From: Thelephora terrestris
Lineage: Eukaryota > Basidiomycota > Agaricomycetes > Thelephorales > Thelephoraceae
Direction of reading: 5' to 3'
Length of the DNA: 64,000 nucleotides
NCBI GenBank assembly: GCA_015956445.1
Contig: WIUZ02000017.1
Coordinates: 372,001 to 436,000, forward strand
Shown here: positions 34,975 to 45,053 of the stretch, in pieces
How the letters are laid out: each line of letters opens with the position of its first letter
Numbering within the stretch: the stretch's first letter is position 1
Translations under genes and position numbers: made by a program
The notes under the pieces: model-generated
Databases searched by the model: none
What the model saw: the letters and a program-made list of their open reading frames with translations, nothing else
Told to the model about the DNA's origin: nothing

Positions 34975-35967
34975 TCATCCATGCAAGAACAATTCTGACC
35001 AGACCGTTCGAAGATCATCCAGAGTGGCAACAGCATCTTCCTTCAGGTCTCCATGGTGCCCGATGGTCACCTCGATGCCACCCTCAGTCGCAGTCATACC
35101 TCGTTCGCAGAAATGAATGCAATGACCCCACCCCAGCTTCCTTGCAGCGTCCACGTTGATACGGCTATCGTCAATGAAGTAACACTTCGAAGGATCTGTG
35201 ATCCCTGCCTTCACCAAAGCCTGGGCGGTTATCAGGACTAACCGCCGGTCGATAGCGCATAAAGGGCGTACCTGGTCGAAAAACTCTCGTTCCGGTTTGC
35301 ATGAAAAATCCTTGTCTGAATAGTCGCAGAACACCAAACCGTCCACTAGGTCATCAACGTTGAGGATCTTCAGGACGCGCTGTGCGTGCTGAAAAGGAGC
35401 ATGAAGGTGTGGACTTGAATTTCTATCGCTGCCATACACTCACCGGCTTGTAAGCATTAGTCAGGGCCCAGACACGAGCTTTGCTGCGGTCTATGTCCTG
35501 GAACAGTTTCCGAACAATAGGATCGGGTTGGATCATATCCTCCAAAGGCAGAGATCCGTCGCATTTCTCGTTAAAATCTAGGGGATCTGGATGTCGAGAA
35601 CAGATCAGTGATATGAACGCGTAGTCTCAGGGTGCAGGTTCACCTACGTCGTGATGCTTTACGAGTCCGCGCAACGCCAGTCCATATGTCTTATAGTAGT
35701 AGTGATGGAGCTCTCCAGCCTCCTCATGAGACAGTCCGAGATGCACAAAGTACTCTAGGCTTGAGATCAGCCACTGCTGCATTCGCTGTCATGCAACAAG
35801 GTGGTTACTGTGGATACGTTCCCCCATCGCATGGGAGATCCTCGTGCTTGCAGAATAGAGGGTATTATCTATGTCGAACCATACTATCGCTCTGTCATCT
35901 GTGCACCGGTTAACAAAGAACCTGCGGTGGTCGTGAAGAACATACCCTTGCCTATATCCTCAGCCAT
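34975..35967 (-). CDS. HAD-superfamily pyrimidine/nucleotide 5'-phosphatase (SDT1/PHM8 type)
   Basis: Soluble HAD phosphatase; yeast relatives Sdt1 and Phm8 dephosphorylate pyrimidine monophosphates or lysophosphatidate. The first exon ends MAEDIGK and, after a short intron, continues DDRAIVWFDIDNTLYSAST, with the catalytic Asp pair of HAD motif I. The cap region is HHYYYKTYGLALRGLVKHHD. VWALTNAYKP carries motif II Thr, and KPEREFFDQ, using the Lys, is motif III. CYFIDDSRINVDAARKLGWG is motif IV with its Asp pair. The C-terminus DLRTVWSELFLHG is standard. About five introns are present. The start at 35,967 gives the usual spacing to motif I. It is divergent from eL6. Confidence 0.88.
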
Positions 35968-36273
35968 GTTGGCAGAGGGATGCCCGTGTGCGACAGCCAA
36001 TTATCAGAGATCGGGATCTAACAGGGATCGCCGGCAAATCCCGTGCGGTGGCTGATAATATCGAACCCCCGTCCACCACCGTACACGACACCAAGACTAC
36101 CGACGCCGACAAAGTGAGTCCAGTTTCCATGCCAGTATACTCCTTCAACGACGTTATGGACATCATACGCAACCCGTGGCGGCGCCTTAGACGTCTGTCC
36201 CTCGAGACTCGTGATGGATGGGTTTGCACCCTGTTGGATGGGCTTGGGCTGATCATCGATCCCCCTACCACAG
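35968..36273. promoter_or_regulatory. Divergent nucleotidase / eL6 promoter region
   Basis: This is the 306 bases between the two start codons. A pyrimidine-rich acceptor-like end (CTACCACAG) directly precedes the eL6 ATG, so an intron in the eL6 5' untranslated region is possible. Open frames across this stretch are unlike proteins. Confidence 0.4.
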
Positions 36274-37051
36274 ATGGCCCGCAGCAAGACAATCTCACCG
36301 AACGTCGGACGCCTCTCACGCTCGCAAGTCTTCGCTAAGCGAGGACTTCACAAGGGGCAGAAGAAGTCAGAAAAACCTGCCGCCTCAGAAACCCCTCTGA
36401 CAAAGGAGGTCCAAATTGGCGGTGAAAAGAACGGTTCCACTCGTATCGTTCCCACCTCGAAAGCCCCCCGATACTACCCAGCTGAAGATGTACGAAAGCC
36501 GAAGAAGAGCAGAAAGCTCATTGTCCCCACGAAACTGCGTTCTTCGATCACTCCTGGGACGGTCTTGATTTTGTTGGCTGGAAGGTTCAGGGGGAAGAGG
36601 GTGGTTTTCCTGAAGCAACTGGAGAGTGGTTTGCTGTTGGTTACTGGACCTTTCAGGGTCAACGGGGTTCCTCTGCGACGGGTGAACCAGGCGTACGTTA
36701 TCGCTACCTCCACCAAGATTGACTTCGAGGGCATCACCGTGCGTGCAAATTCTCAAGCATACATTCTCTTTCACACCCTGACGGAGTTCTTGCGTCTAGA
36801 TTGATGAAAAAATCAATGATGCCTACTTTGCCAAACCTGTCGTCAAGGGCCGCTCATCGGCAGAGGAAGAGTTCTTCGCTGAGGGCAAGCCCAAAGAGAA
36901 GGAGCCATTCTCAGAGTCGAAAGCTGCTGACCAGAAGTCCGTTGACAAGGCCATCATTGCCGCCATCAAGGAGGAGGAGTACTTGGCCAAGTATTTGAAG
37001 GCCACCTTCGGTCTCACAAAGGGTCAATACCCCCACCAGTTAAAGTTCTAG
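36274..37051 (+). CDS. RPL6: 60S ribosomal protein eL6
   Basis: Large-subunit ribosomal protein. The N-terminus [20 protein letters not shown] is basic. The KOW-like core follows: [77 protein letters not shown], all diagnostic for eL6. One 61-base intron (about 36,740-36,800) follows DFEGIT. The second exon reads [17 protein letters not shown], with [14 protein letters not shown] and the conserved end [19 protein letters not shown]. The product is about 240 residues, as expected. The start codon is preceded by an apparent 3' splice site, common in fungal ribosomal protein genes. Confidence 0.96.
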
Positions 37052-37144
37052 GAGTCTATGTTGCTGTAGTACCAGGTTTTGTGATTTGATACGTTGCACT
37101 TCATCATCATTTCTCTCAACCGGGAACGGGCGTGATCGGAAAGC

Positions 37145-38284
37145 ATGTTGTCGATTGGACTGAGACGTTCATCACCGTTTACACGGCATGCAACGCGACA
37201 CGGCGCACTGCGACTCAGGCAACGGAGAACTTTCTTCACCTCGACGATACAAGCACTATCAGACCAATTTCTCGACCTCGCTGTTGCTATACCATACCCT
37301 GCATCTCTCCCCGCCTATTCTACAACTATAATCCTCGTCACCGTCGCGTCACGACTCATTCTCACTGTACCATTCTCTGTCTGGGTGGGTCATTAGGTCC
37401 CTCGCCCTCCGTTCAGACCCGCTGAATCTTTGGGACAAGGCAAAAAAGGTCCAATGGAAAACCGAGGATGAAGTACTTCCCCAGATGCAGAGCATTACGC
37501 CGCAAATTGCACGGGAAGTGCGCAAGAAGATGTCGAGTGAAGGGGCCACGGGGACTAAGGAGGAGCTGAACGTGATCTATTCGAAGCGTTTCAGTGAGGC
37601 TGTAAGTGCGGACACTTATATGGACTCAACGGAGTTTTGTCGCTGACGCGACCACAGGCGCAAGTAGAACGGAAGAAGCTGTTGGCAAAACATGGAGTGT
37701 CTCCAGCGTTGATTGTGGCCGTACCCGTGCTGACGCAGCTGCCTGTTTTCGTGCTTTGTTCGTTGGTGTTTTCGCGGTTAACCCAGCCTCCCTCCGTGCT
37801 GGACTCTGAGACGTTCCTCACCTTGACCTCGTTGGTTAACCCTGACCCGACCGCGGTCATTCCGATCCTCATCGGGATGATAACCTTCGCGAACGTCGAG
37901 TCTGCAAAGTGGTTCATCACCGATCAGCAGAAGAGCCGACAAGCCAGGGTGGAGAGGTGGAACGAGGAGAAGAGGGCTCAGGGGGATACCGTTATTGAAC
38001 CCAAGAAGATCGTGCAGAACGCATTGAGGGTCATGTCGGTAGGGAGGATCTTAATCGCGGCGATGGTACCAGGGGTATGCATTCGACCTCCTACCCTGCG
38101 TTACTGTGGTACCGGACCGACTGACGTGGTGGTTGCCTAGGCGGTAGAAATTTACTGGCTTGCGTCGGCCTCCTTTGGTTTGGTACAAACCTGGGCATTC
38201 GACTGGATATCGCACCAGCGGGAAAAGAATCGGCGGCCGCCACCTCCCCTTTCACCCTCAGGGAAACCGCTTAGAATGATTTAA
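37145..38284 (+). CDS. Mitochondrial inner-membrane insertase, COX18/OXA1 family
   Basis: YidC/Oxa1-type insertase that places proteins in the mitochondrial inner membrane. The start MLSIGLRRSSPFTRHATRHG is a strong mitochondrial presequence. The first membrane segment is STTIILVTVASRLILTVPFSVW. A 55-base intron (GTGGGT...ACAAG) then leads to AKKVQWKTEDEVLPQM, the matrix loop with a coiled coil up to AQVERKKLLAKHGVSP. Further segments are LIVAVPVLTQLPVFVLCSLV, PTAVIPILIGMITFANVESA, GRILIAAMVPG and AVEIYWLASASFGLVQTWAF. The C-terminal tail is short (HQREKNRRPPPPLSPSGKP), without the long ribosome-binding tail of Oxa1, which favours COX18. The total is about 320 residues. No damage is seen. Confidence 0.85.
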
Positions 38285-38576
38285 TGATTTAGCCCTAGCG
38301 GGTAAGTTATTCACTCCTGATTGTGTGGGTTATGATAAGACCTTGTGGTCCGAGATGAGCCCTGGTGAAGCGATCACTGGTGGTTTTCTATGACATCTTT
38401 CTTGATCTAATTTGAACCCTGGGCCGCGTTCGTGCCGTAAGCACTGTTGGTTAAGGTCACTGACAACATCCATTCAATAGATAGATATGAAAGCATGTTC
38501 AATTCTGCACTCAAAATTAATTACGAGATACCGAAGGCGCTCGCATGCTCTTCAGCAACAGCTCAAAAATGACCTT
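38285..38576. other. Convergent spacer between the insertase and DUF7704 gene A
   Basis: About 290 bases, expected to hold both 3' untranslated regions. Nothing else is seen. Confidence 0.5.
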
Positions 38577-39207
38577 TCAATTCCTGCGGTCCAACCTGCT
38601 GTCGCGAGTTTCGACGTATCTTCCAATGCCAAGGAGCCAGCAAACCCTGCAACTGGATCAACGTTGCTACGCAGGCTTGATATCACTCCCACGCACCTCG
38701 GGATGAAGAATCCAATCCCAACAATGACGTTGATTCGAGGCCAATCCCCAAACTTCCACCTTACGTTTCCTGTTCCATAAAGCACCTCGAACAGATATGA
38801 GACGTCACCAATCGCCAGGGGAAGAAAGAGTGATTTGGCTATCTTCTCTTGTGAGGCTTGCGAGGGAAGCCTTCTAATAGCTCTTAGGACGGAGGCGTTA
38901 ATGAGACCGATAACTGCGTGTGCGAGCGCGATTTGGCAGGCAATTTCACGGGCAGTCACGGGCGGGACTCCTGGGGCACCCTTGAAATCGCTCTTCCAGG
39001 GTCCATGGCGGTTGATCAGCTGGGCGGTAGCTCTCAGCTTACGTCACATCTTCACCTCTGTCCGACATACATACGGACCTTCTCTGGGTCCAAGACCGCC
39101 TCCAGGAGGCTCGCGAGCGTGAGGAGGGGTTCGATGACACCGAACACGACGTAATAGAACGTTGACACGGCGGATTTATGGGGGCGTGGCAGCTTTGTTG
39201 AAGGCAT
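38577..39207 (-). CDS. DUF7704-type small membrane protein, copy A
   Basis: Fungal four-helix membrane protein of unknown function. Exon 1 reads MPSTKLPRPHKSAVSTFYYV and VFGVIEPLLTLASLLEAVLD, the family's first helix. A 65-base intron leads to SDFKGAPGVPPVTAREIACQ, then IALAHAVIGLINASVLRAIR, KIAKSLFLPLAIGDVSYLFE and WPRINVIVGIGFFIPR. A second intron of 50 bases joins the last exon VCWLLGIGRYVETRDSRLDR. An ATG at 39,243 is also in frame, but a TATA-like block (39,249-39,270) sits only a few bases upstream of it, so 39,207 fits a normal leader better. The product is about 180 residues. Copy B lies 640 bases upstream on the same strand and keeps the same exon structure. Confidence 0.8.
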
Positions 39208-39848
39208 GACTTCCAGCAATGCGGAAGGGATTTCTGTCTCCAAGGCCCATATATATAACGGATATAAAAAGCTCGTGGCTGCGGCGTTGCGCTGCGGCTA
39301 AGTGACCCTGACAAGTGTGCAATTCCAAAACCCTGAATTCGAACTCCTGTGAGCTAGTTCTTGTGATATGGAATCCCACAATATCAGTCCGCGCGGCACG
39401 AGTGCGGGGTCATCTTGAACGTGGGCAACTGATCATCCTCACCTAAGCGCTGCAAACAGGAGGTGGGCGTCATGCGAACTAGGGTCAAGTTTTGAGGATT
39501 CGAGTTCCGGATTCATATCGGAGGGACCGCTCGGAAGGCGTGAGAGTACATTCTCAGCTAACCACTAACCACGAATGCGGGTGATACATCATCACCTCAA
39601 CGAGCAGGGGAACATATGGAGGACGGGCGATAATCAATAGCGAAATGAATCTGATGCGCATTCACTTGACTATAACCCTGCTACTTTGCCCTCTCGAGAA
39701 ATGCAGCCTTCCATAGAAGGCTACACGAAGAAGGGGACGCCCGCCACCGGGCTAGCCCCAGACGCCGCCTTGGCCCCGTGAGGTCTCGTTCGATAGGCAA
39801 CAAGGAAGGTTCTGTCCCCAAAATGGGGCGCTAGGTGGAGGTAGGGTT
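39208..39848. other. Spacer between the DUF7704 copies, with TATA-like element
   Basis: The sequence TATATATAACGGATATAAAAA at 39,249-39,269 (read on the minus strand as TTTTTATATCC...TTATATATA) is a likely TATA region for copy A. The rest shows no gene. tRNA T-arm-like strings near 39,345 and 39,508 do not fold into a tRNA. Confidence 0.45.
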
Positions 39849-40559
39849 TCAATTCTTCTCGCTAAGCCACGCGTCACGAGAATCGACGTATCTTCCGATT
39901 CCTAAATGCCAACAGACCCTAATTGGATACAACCAAGGCTCGGTGCTTAGTTAATTTAGAAGCACGCGGATCCTGGTGGACAGACCTTGGGATTAGGAGG
40001 GTAAGCCCTGTGATGATTGTTATCCAAACGATGGATGGCCATTCATCGATGTGCCATCTCGTGTCGCCGATCCCATAGAGTGTTACCAAGATGTGCGAAA
40101 TGTCTGACACGAGTAACGGGGTGAACAGCGACATGGCGATCTTCTCTTGCAACGCGGGGGACCGAAGTTCCCTGACCGCAGTAAGAACGAAGAAGTTGAT
40201 TATGCCGAGTAAAGCACATGTGTGGGCCAGCTGAAGAATGGTGACAGTCGTCGCTGCTGGCAATCTTTCTGGCAGCGCAGCACCTACCGGCCAAGGACCG
40301 TTCATGTTGTGAGTCTAGGGCGAGATTGGGTGTGTCAATTTGGAGACACGATCGGCGACGAGGCTCAGGAGAGCACATTGTGAATGCAGACCTTGACCGG
40401 GTCAGCGAACGCGCCAATCATTCCCATAACACATAGGAATGGTTCGTAAATTGCGAATATCGCATAGTAGATCGTCGGGACCGCCGACTTGCAAGAGTTG
40501 GCGTATAAGAGACCGAAGAATGACGGGAGAGGTTTGCGTGCTGAAGGCGGGGATGGCAT
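39849..40559 (-). CDS. DUF7704-type small membrane protein, copy B
   Basis: Tandem paralogue of copy A. Exon 1 is MPSPPSARKPLPSFFGLLYA, with SAVPTIYYAIFAIYEPFLCV as first helix, ending FADPVK. After a 77-base intron exon 2 reads THNMNGPWPVGAALPERLPA, ILQLAHTCALLGIINFFVLT, KIAMSLFTPLLVSDISHILV, TLYGIGDTRWHIDEWPSIVW and LTLLIPR. A second intron joins the last exon VCWHLGIGRYVDSRDAWLSE. Both introns sit at the same positions as in copy A, and GIGRYV is shared, so the pair arose by tandem duplication. Sequence divergence between the copies is large, which speaks for an old event. Function and location are unknown. Confidence 0.8.
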
Positions 40560-41043
40560 CACGGAGGCGAGCAATGGCTATACGGACGGTGGCGGTGGGG
40601 AAACGAGATGGAATGAACATTGCTCCCGTGGGTCTATTTGTACACTTCCGAAACCATATCTGGTTCCTGGCCAAACGTCAGATGTGCGCTTAGCGGCTTG
40701 ATATTGCCCTGCCCTAAAGCAAATGTCCCCCCGGTTAAGGTCTGCGCGTCGCTGTAATTTCTCCTCTCTTCATCTTACATTCGGATTTTTTATAACCCAG
40801 GGAGACAACTGGATACTGTCGTGGTGATTCTCCTAAATGGCAAAATCCAAGACTAACACAGAGGGTCTATAATGCTCATCTTTTCTGGGTCGAGGGATTT
40901 TGGGCTTCGCTTTCTTCTGACACTCATTTCTTGTTGTGCGGGGCTACTGCGTGGTAGGACAGAGTAGTTGCAATCCAATTTTCTTGTGGAGGCGCATCCG
41001 TGGGAATGATTCATCGACACCCTTGACCTTCGACTTGACCTTT
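40560..41043. other. Divergent region between DUF7704 copy B and FEX
   Basis: This is 484 bases with the promoters of both neighbours. CGGATTTTTTATAACCC at about 40,781-40,797 is an AT-rich, TATA-like spot. No other feature is seen. Confidence 0.4.
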
Positions 41044-42259
41044 ATGTCGGTCGTCCCCAAGGACACCTCTACCGCGGATATTAGACCGGAGCCCAACCAG
41101 GAAACACAAAAAGATGTAATAATGGAAGAAGTCGTAGAACCTCCACCGCAGCTGTTTCACCCCCTAAGCTGGGAGATCCTCGCCCTTCTCATGCCAACTT
41201 CAGTGTTTGGAGCTCTTGCCAGACTGGGGTTGGACGCGTTGACCACCTACGATGGGGAAAGCATCTTTCCGCTTGCCTACGTACAAGGTGTTGGTTGTCT
41301 CGTCATGGGCTTTTGCCTCGCGTTAAAGGTCCCCATAACGGAATGGTGCGTCTTACTAGCTCCGGAACGTCAGTGAATCATCGGTGCTGAACACCCTTCG
41401 AGACCAGCTACGCCCCCCTTTATGTTGCGTTAACGACAGGTGATTATGTTTCGCCTCACGAAATTATTCCCTCCCTGACGGGTCACAGGCTTTTGCGGAT
41501 CATTAACAACTTTCTCGAGTTGGCAATACGATGTGTTCAGTTCTTGGACCAACTCCGCAAATGCAAGTCGCGATTGGTTGAGAGATGTGATTCGTTCCCG
41601 TTCTTTCTGCCCGTCTCGACTTACACGCTCCTTCGTCATAGGTCATTGATGGAATTACGAAACTGGTCTTTACCCTCATGATATCGATGTCATCCGTCTC
41701 GTTCGGCTCTTATCTTGCGCAGATCACACGTTCATATTTACCGCGTTTTCCTACGCCTCGACCCTTGCTACGATACACGCTCGCCGGCGTAGGTGTACTC
41801 ATCTATGCCGCAACGTTCCCAGCCTACGCGAGGCTTCCGCCATCCTATCGTTCACAAGCAGTCGCTTCCCTGTTGTTCTCATTTCCCGGGACGCTATCGC
41901 GTTACCTCCTCGCGCTCTCCATGAACACGATCACGAAGAAACTACCCCTTGGCACGATGACAGCTAATGTTGTTGGAACGGGATTGTTGGGCGTGTTCCA
42001 CGTCCTGCAAAACAAAACCTCGCGCGTATCTCCCCACGCGTGTTCCACTCTTCAAGGGCTCATCGACGGCTTCTGTGGCTCTCTTACCACAATTAGCACA
42101 TTTGCGGTTGAGCTTAACGCTATGGAAGGCAGTCGGTACGCGTGGATGTATGGTGGGATCAGCATTATAATTAGCCAGCTTCTGCTCGTCGTTGTAATTT
42201 TACCTGCACACACGCTGTCTAACGTACCTTTCGCTCGGACTTGCACTTTTGAGCAGTAG
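41044..42259 (+). CDS. FEX1: Fluoride export protein FEX (dual-domain CrcB family)
   Basis: Plasma-membrane fluoride channel/exporter that protects fungi from environmental fluoride. Eukaryotic FEX has two fused CrcB-like domains, and both are seen. Domain 1: LSWEILALLMPTSVFGALAR, LGLDALTTY, FPLAYVQGVGCLVMGFCLAL, then YAPLYVALTTGFCGSLTTFS after an intron. Domain 2: TLSRYLLALSMNTITKKLPL, GTMTANVVGTGLLGVFHVLQ and LIDGFCGSLTTISTFAVELN. The doubled GFCGSLTT motif and the following aromatic (FSSW, ISTF) form the fluoride-contacting regions. MSVVPKDTSTADIRPEPNQE opens a short soluble N-terminus. Introns lie near 41,346-41,413, 41,440-41,493 and 41,589-41,641. All motifs look functional. Confidence 0.93.
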
Positions 42260-42393
42260 TGGATGCGTATAGTGCTCGGGTGGACAAGTATTACGTAATA
42301 TAATCGAAGCTGGCAATTATCACGATTCACGACTGCCACCATCTGTTATAATCGGTTCCTCGACCATCTACCGCTCCTCCTCGTTTAATCCTC

Positions 42394-44030
42394 ATGTCTC
42401 AAAGGTTTAAGCGACAGGACGATGCTGGCAATCAGTTCAACCCTGAGCAACCTGAGGACGGTAATTTGAACCCTACGGCCGACAATGTTGAGGGGATGGA
42501 AGAGGTTGAGGAACAGGAGGGTTACAGTATGTACCACTTCCCTCATTCTTTCACGGTGCAGAACGAGCGATTGACTAAATCTCTCGTTCTCTGACTTGCT
42601 ATCGCGTCCTGGATTTGAATGTAATACGCCATCTGTCTCGGATTCAACTCTCTTCTCGCGCACTCTCAGCTTCATCGACGCCAACATCGACCTTAACCTG
42701 GATCTCTTGGTTTTGCTCCTTGCCCGGACACGAATACTTTTGCGAAGTCGCGGAAGACTTTATCGAAGATGATTTTAATCTGACCGGATTGAACTCTATG
42801 GTTCCCTTCTGGAAGGAGGCTATGGATATGGTGTTAGACGTGGAGCCTGGTAAGTTTATGGTAGGCTCTCGTGCTCCTTATGGATCTTTAACCAATATCG
42901 TGTTTTGAGAAGACGAAGAGAGTGCAAAGATCCCGGATGTCTCAATAGTCGAGGCATCAGCAGAACTTTTGTATGGTCTCGTGCACCAACGATACATTCT
43001 GACCAGGCAAGGATTGCAGGCTATGGTGCGGCGGCTTTTGCGATTGTTTCTCAATATGGTGACTCAGATACCACCCTAGGTTGACAAGTATGAGGCTGGG
43101 ATCTTTGGGCTTTGTCCAAGAGTTTACTGCGAAGGCATGAACGTCGTTCCGTGCGGAAGGTCTGATCTACCTGGCTTGGATACCGTGAAACTCTACTGCC
43201 CGAACTGCCACGACATCTACGCCCCTCCCAGCAGTAGGTACCAAGGCGTCGATGGTAAAGACTTTCGTTTTTTCCCGCAGAGTCGCTGAGACGTTGACTC
43301 CAAGTTTAGGAGCATTTTTCGGCACAACCTTCCCACATCTATTCTTCCAAAGCTACCGAGAACTCGCGCCAGCGCCCTTTTACAAACCACAAACCGGCGC
43401 AAATGCTCCAACCTCCCCAACAGAGAGCAACTCTTCCCACCAATCCACGTTCACGAATCCTAATCCACACGGGGGACAAAAACGGGCTGCGGGTAAAGTC
43501 TACACACCGAAGATCTACGGCTTCAGGGTCAGCGATCACGCGAAGAACGGTCCGAGAATGCAGTGGACGCGCATGCGGCCCGTATTACCGGAAGAACTGG
43601 ACATGGTAGATTGGAAAGGTAGGTGGATTAACGACGAGGAAGAGTATGATGAGGAAGAGGACGAGGATAGGCAAATGGAGGACTTTGATCCAGTAAGTTC
43701 ATTGTATGGTGGTTGTATTGGGTGTTTTCTGATCGTTATCTTCAGGACGCTGATGACGGGGAAGATGACGATGATGAAGAGGAGGAGGAAGAGGAAGAAG
43801 GAGATGGTGCTCCTCTGATCCCAGCAGACAAAACCAAGGTCAGGGTTCGGGGATCTCAAGAGGGTTCGTCTCCCCATCCGCCCCCGCCGTCTTCCCCAGC
43901 GTCGAGTGTTCCACCTCGGACGCCGATCTCAGTGACCATGTCTAATGTTGTAGGTGTTGCCAAGCCTCCAGGATCGCCCGGATCGTCGAGGGTAAAAGTA
44001 GTTCGTCAGTGGTCAACTACCACAGGATAG
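42394..44030 (+). CDS. CKB1: Casein kinase II regulatory subunit beta
   Basis: Regulatory dimer of protein kinase CK2. After [20 protein letters not shown] and an acidic stretch, an intron leads to [20 protein letters not shown] and [20 protein letters not shown], the invariant start of CK2 beta. It continues with [19 protein letters not shown] and the zinc-finger region [18 protein letters not shown] ... [20 protein letters not shown], with the four zinc-binding Cys. [19 protein letters not shown] follows an intron. The C-terminus is extended: [20 protein letters not shown], a long Asp/Glu tract with a run of eight Glu (about 43,625-43,805), then a Pro/Ser-rich tail ending VRQWSTTTG. This tail makes it longer than the animal form and resembles other fungal beta subunits. 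Confidence 0.94.
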
Positions 44031-44181
44031 ACCTATTACATGTGCGCCTGCACTTAGATGTAACCCATTTGATGTAAATACCATGTTCCCGCTGGTCTTC
44101 TATTACCTTGCTCTCGCGATCGGGAGTGGCTCAGTCGGGCGCGCGTCTGGCTGTTGATCTGGCGTCTAATTAGAGTGTCCG

Positions 44182-44187
44182 CACGTG
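44182..44187. promoter_or_regulatory. CACGTG E-box upstream of eL36
   Basis: CACGTGAC about 105 bases before the eL36 ATG. It matches the bHLH (Cbf1-type) core, and its role is inferred only from position. Confidence 0.4.
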
Positions 44188-44290
44188 ACTGTACAGCTGA
44201 AGCCACATTCTCTCCCACGCTTGATCATCAATTCACCGACCTCATCTTCGCCTACACGAGCCCGAAGAATTCACCTTAACACTCAAGAAA

Positions 44291-44782
44291 ATGGCTCGAT
44301 CAGGTGCGACCCATGATTGCGCTCATTGACCGGATGCTGATATCTGGCTATCAGGAATCCGTATCGGCCTCAACAAGGGCCACCAGACGACCCCCATCCC
44401 CAAAAAGGCCAAGCCCAGTCATGCTAAGGGCAGGTTATCAAAGAAGACCCAATTCGTGAGGTCCATTGTGAGGGAGGTTGTCGGTTTCGCCCCGTATGAG
44501 AGGCGAATTCTCGAGTTGTTGAGGAACTCCAAGGTCAGCGCTCTACGGTCGCTCGCTAGCCGTCCGATCTGTGTTGACTCAAAATGGTTCACCCTGTACA
44601 GGATAAGAAGGCCAGGAAGCTAACGAAGAAGAGGGTAACTTCATTCTCCCCAACTCTCCGTTGCGTGGGCTCTAATCGAATGTCTTTTTTGCGTTGTCCA
44701 GCTTGGCACCCTCCTCCGTTCAAAACGCAAGTTGGAGGAACTTTCGGGTGTTATCCAGGAGAGCAGGAGGGCCGGTCACTAA
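44291..44782 (+). CDS. RPL36: 60S ribosomal protein eL36
   Basis: Large-subunit ribosomal protein of about 105 residues, encoded in four exons. Exon 1 is only MARS. After a 50-base intron follow GIRIGLNKGHQTTPIPKKAK, KTQFVRSIVREVVGFAPYER and ILELLRNSK. The third exon is DKKARKLTKKR and the last LGTLLRSKRKLEELSGVIQE with SRRAGH at the end. These strings match eL36 over the full length. Tandem with CK2 beta, convergent with FMP27. Confidence 0.96.
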
Positions 44783-45053
44783 ACAGATCGATTCTTTGGC
44801 TGTTTCCCGTATGCATGTTGTGTATCACAAGATAATCGCAAGCCTTTGTATGCATTCACCCTTACCGTCGCCCTTTCGACCTCCTTCCCGCACTCCGCAC
44901 TTCACGGACTCCTTGGACAGATCGAACGGAAATAAATGAAAACAAATACGATTAGCAGATAATAAGACCTATGAATCTATGGATACAGGTTGCAGTCGAG
45001 GATGTGTCCGTATGTAAATGTAAAGACGTGTGGGTATGCAGGAGGTTTCGCTT

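Noticed and set aside
35988-36338. 116-codon frame in front of eL6
   Set aside because: It overlaps the eL6 start in another frame and shows no family similarity.
39341-39520. tRNA-like T-arm strings (TTCGAAT, TTCGAGT)
   Set aside because: The flanking bases do not pair into a five-base T stem and no acceptor or anticodon arm was found.
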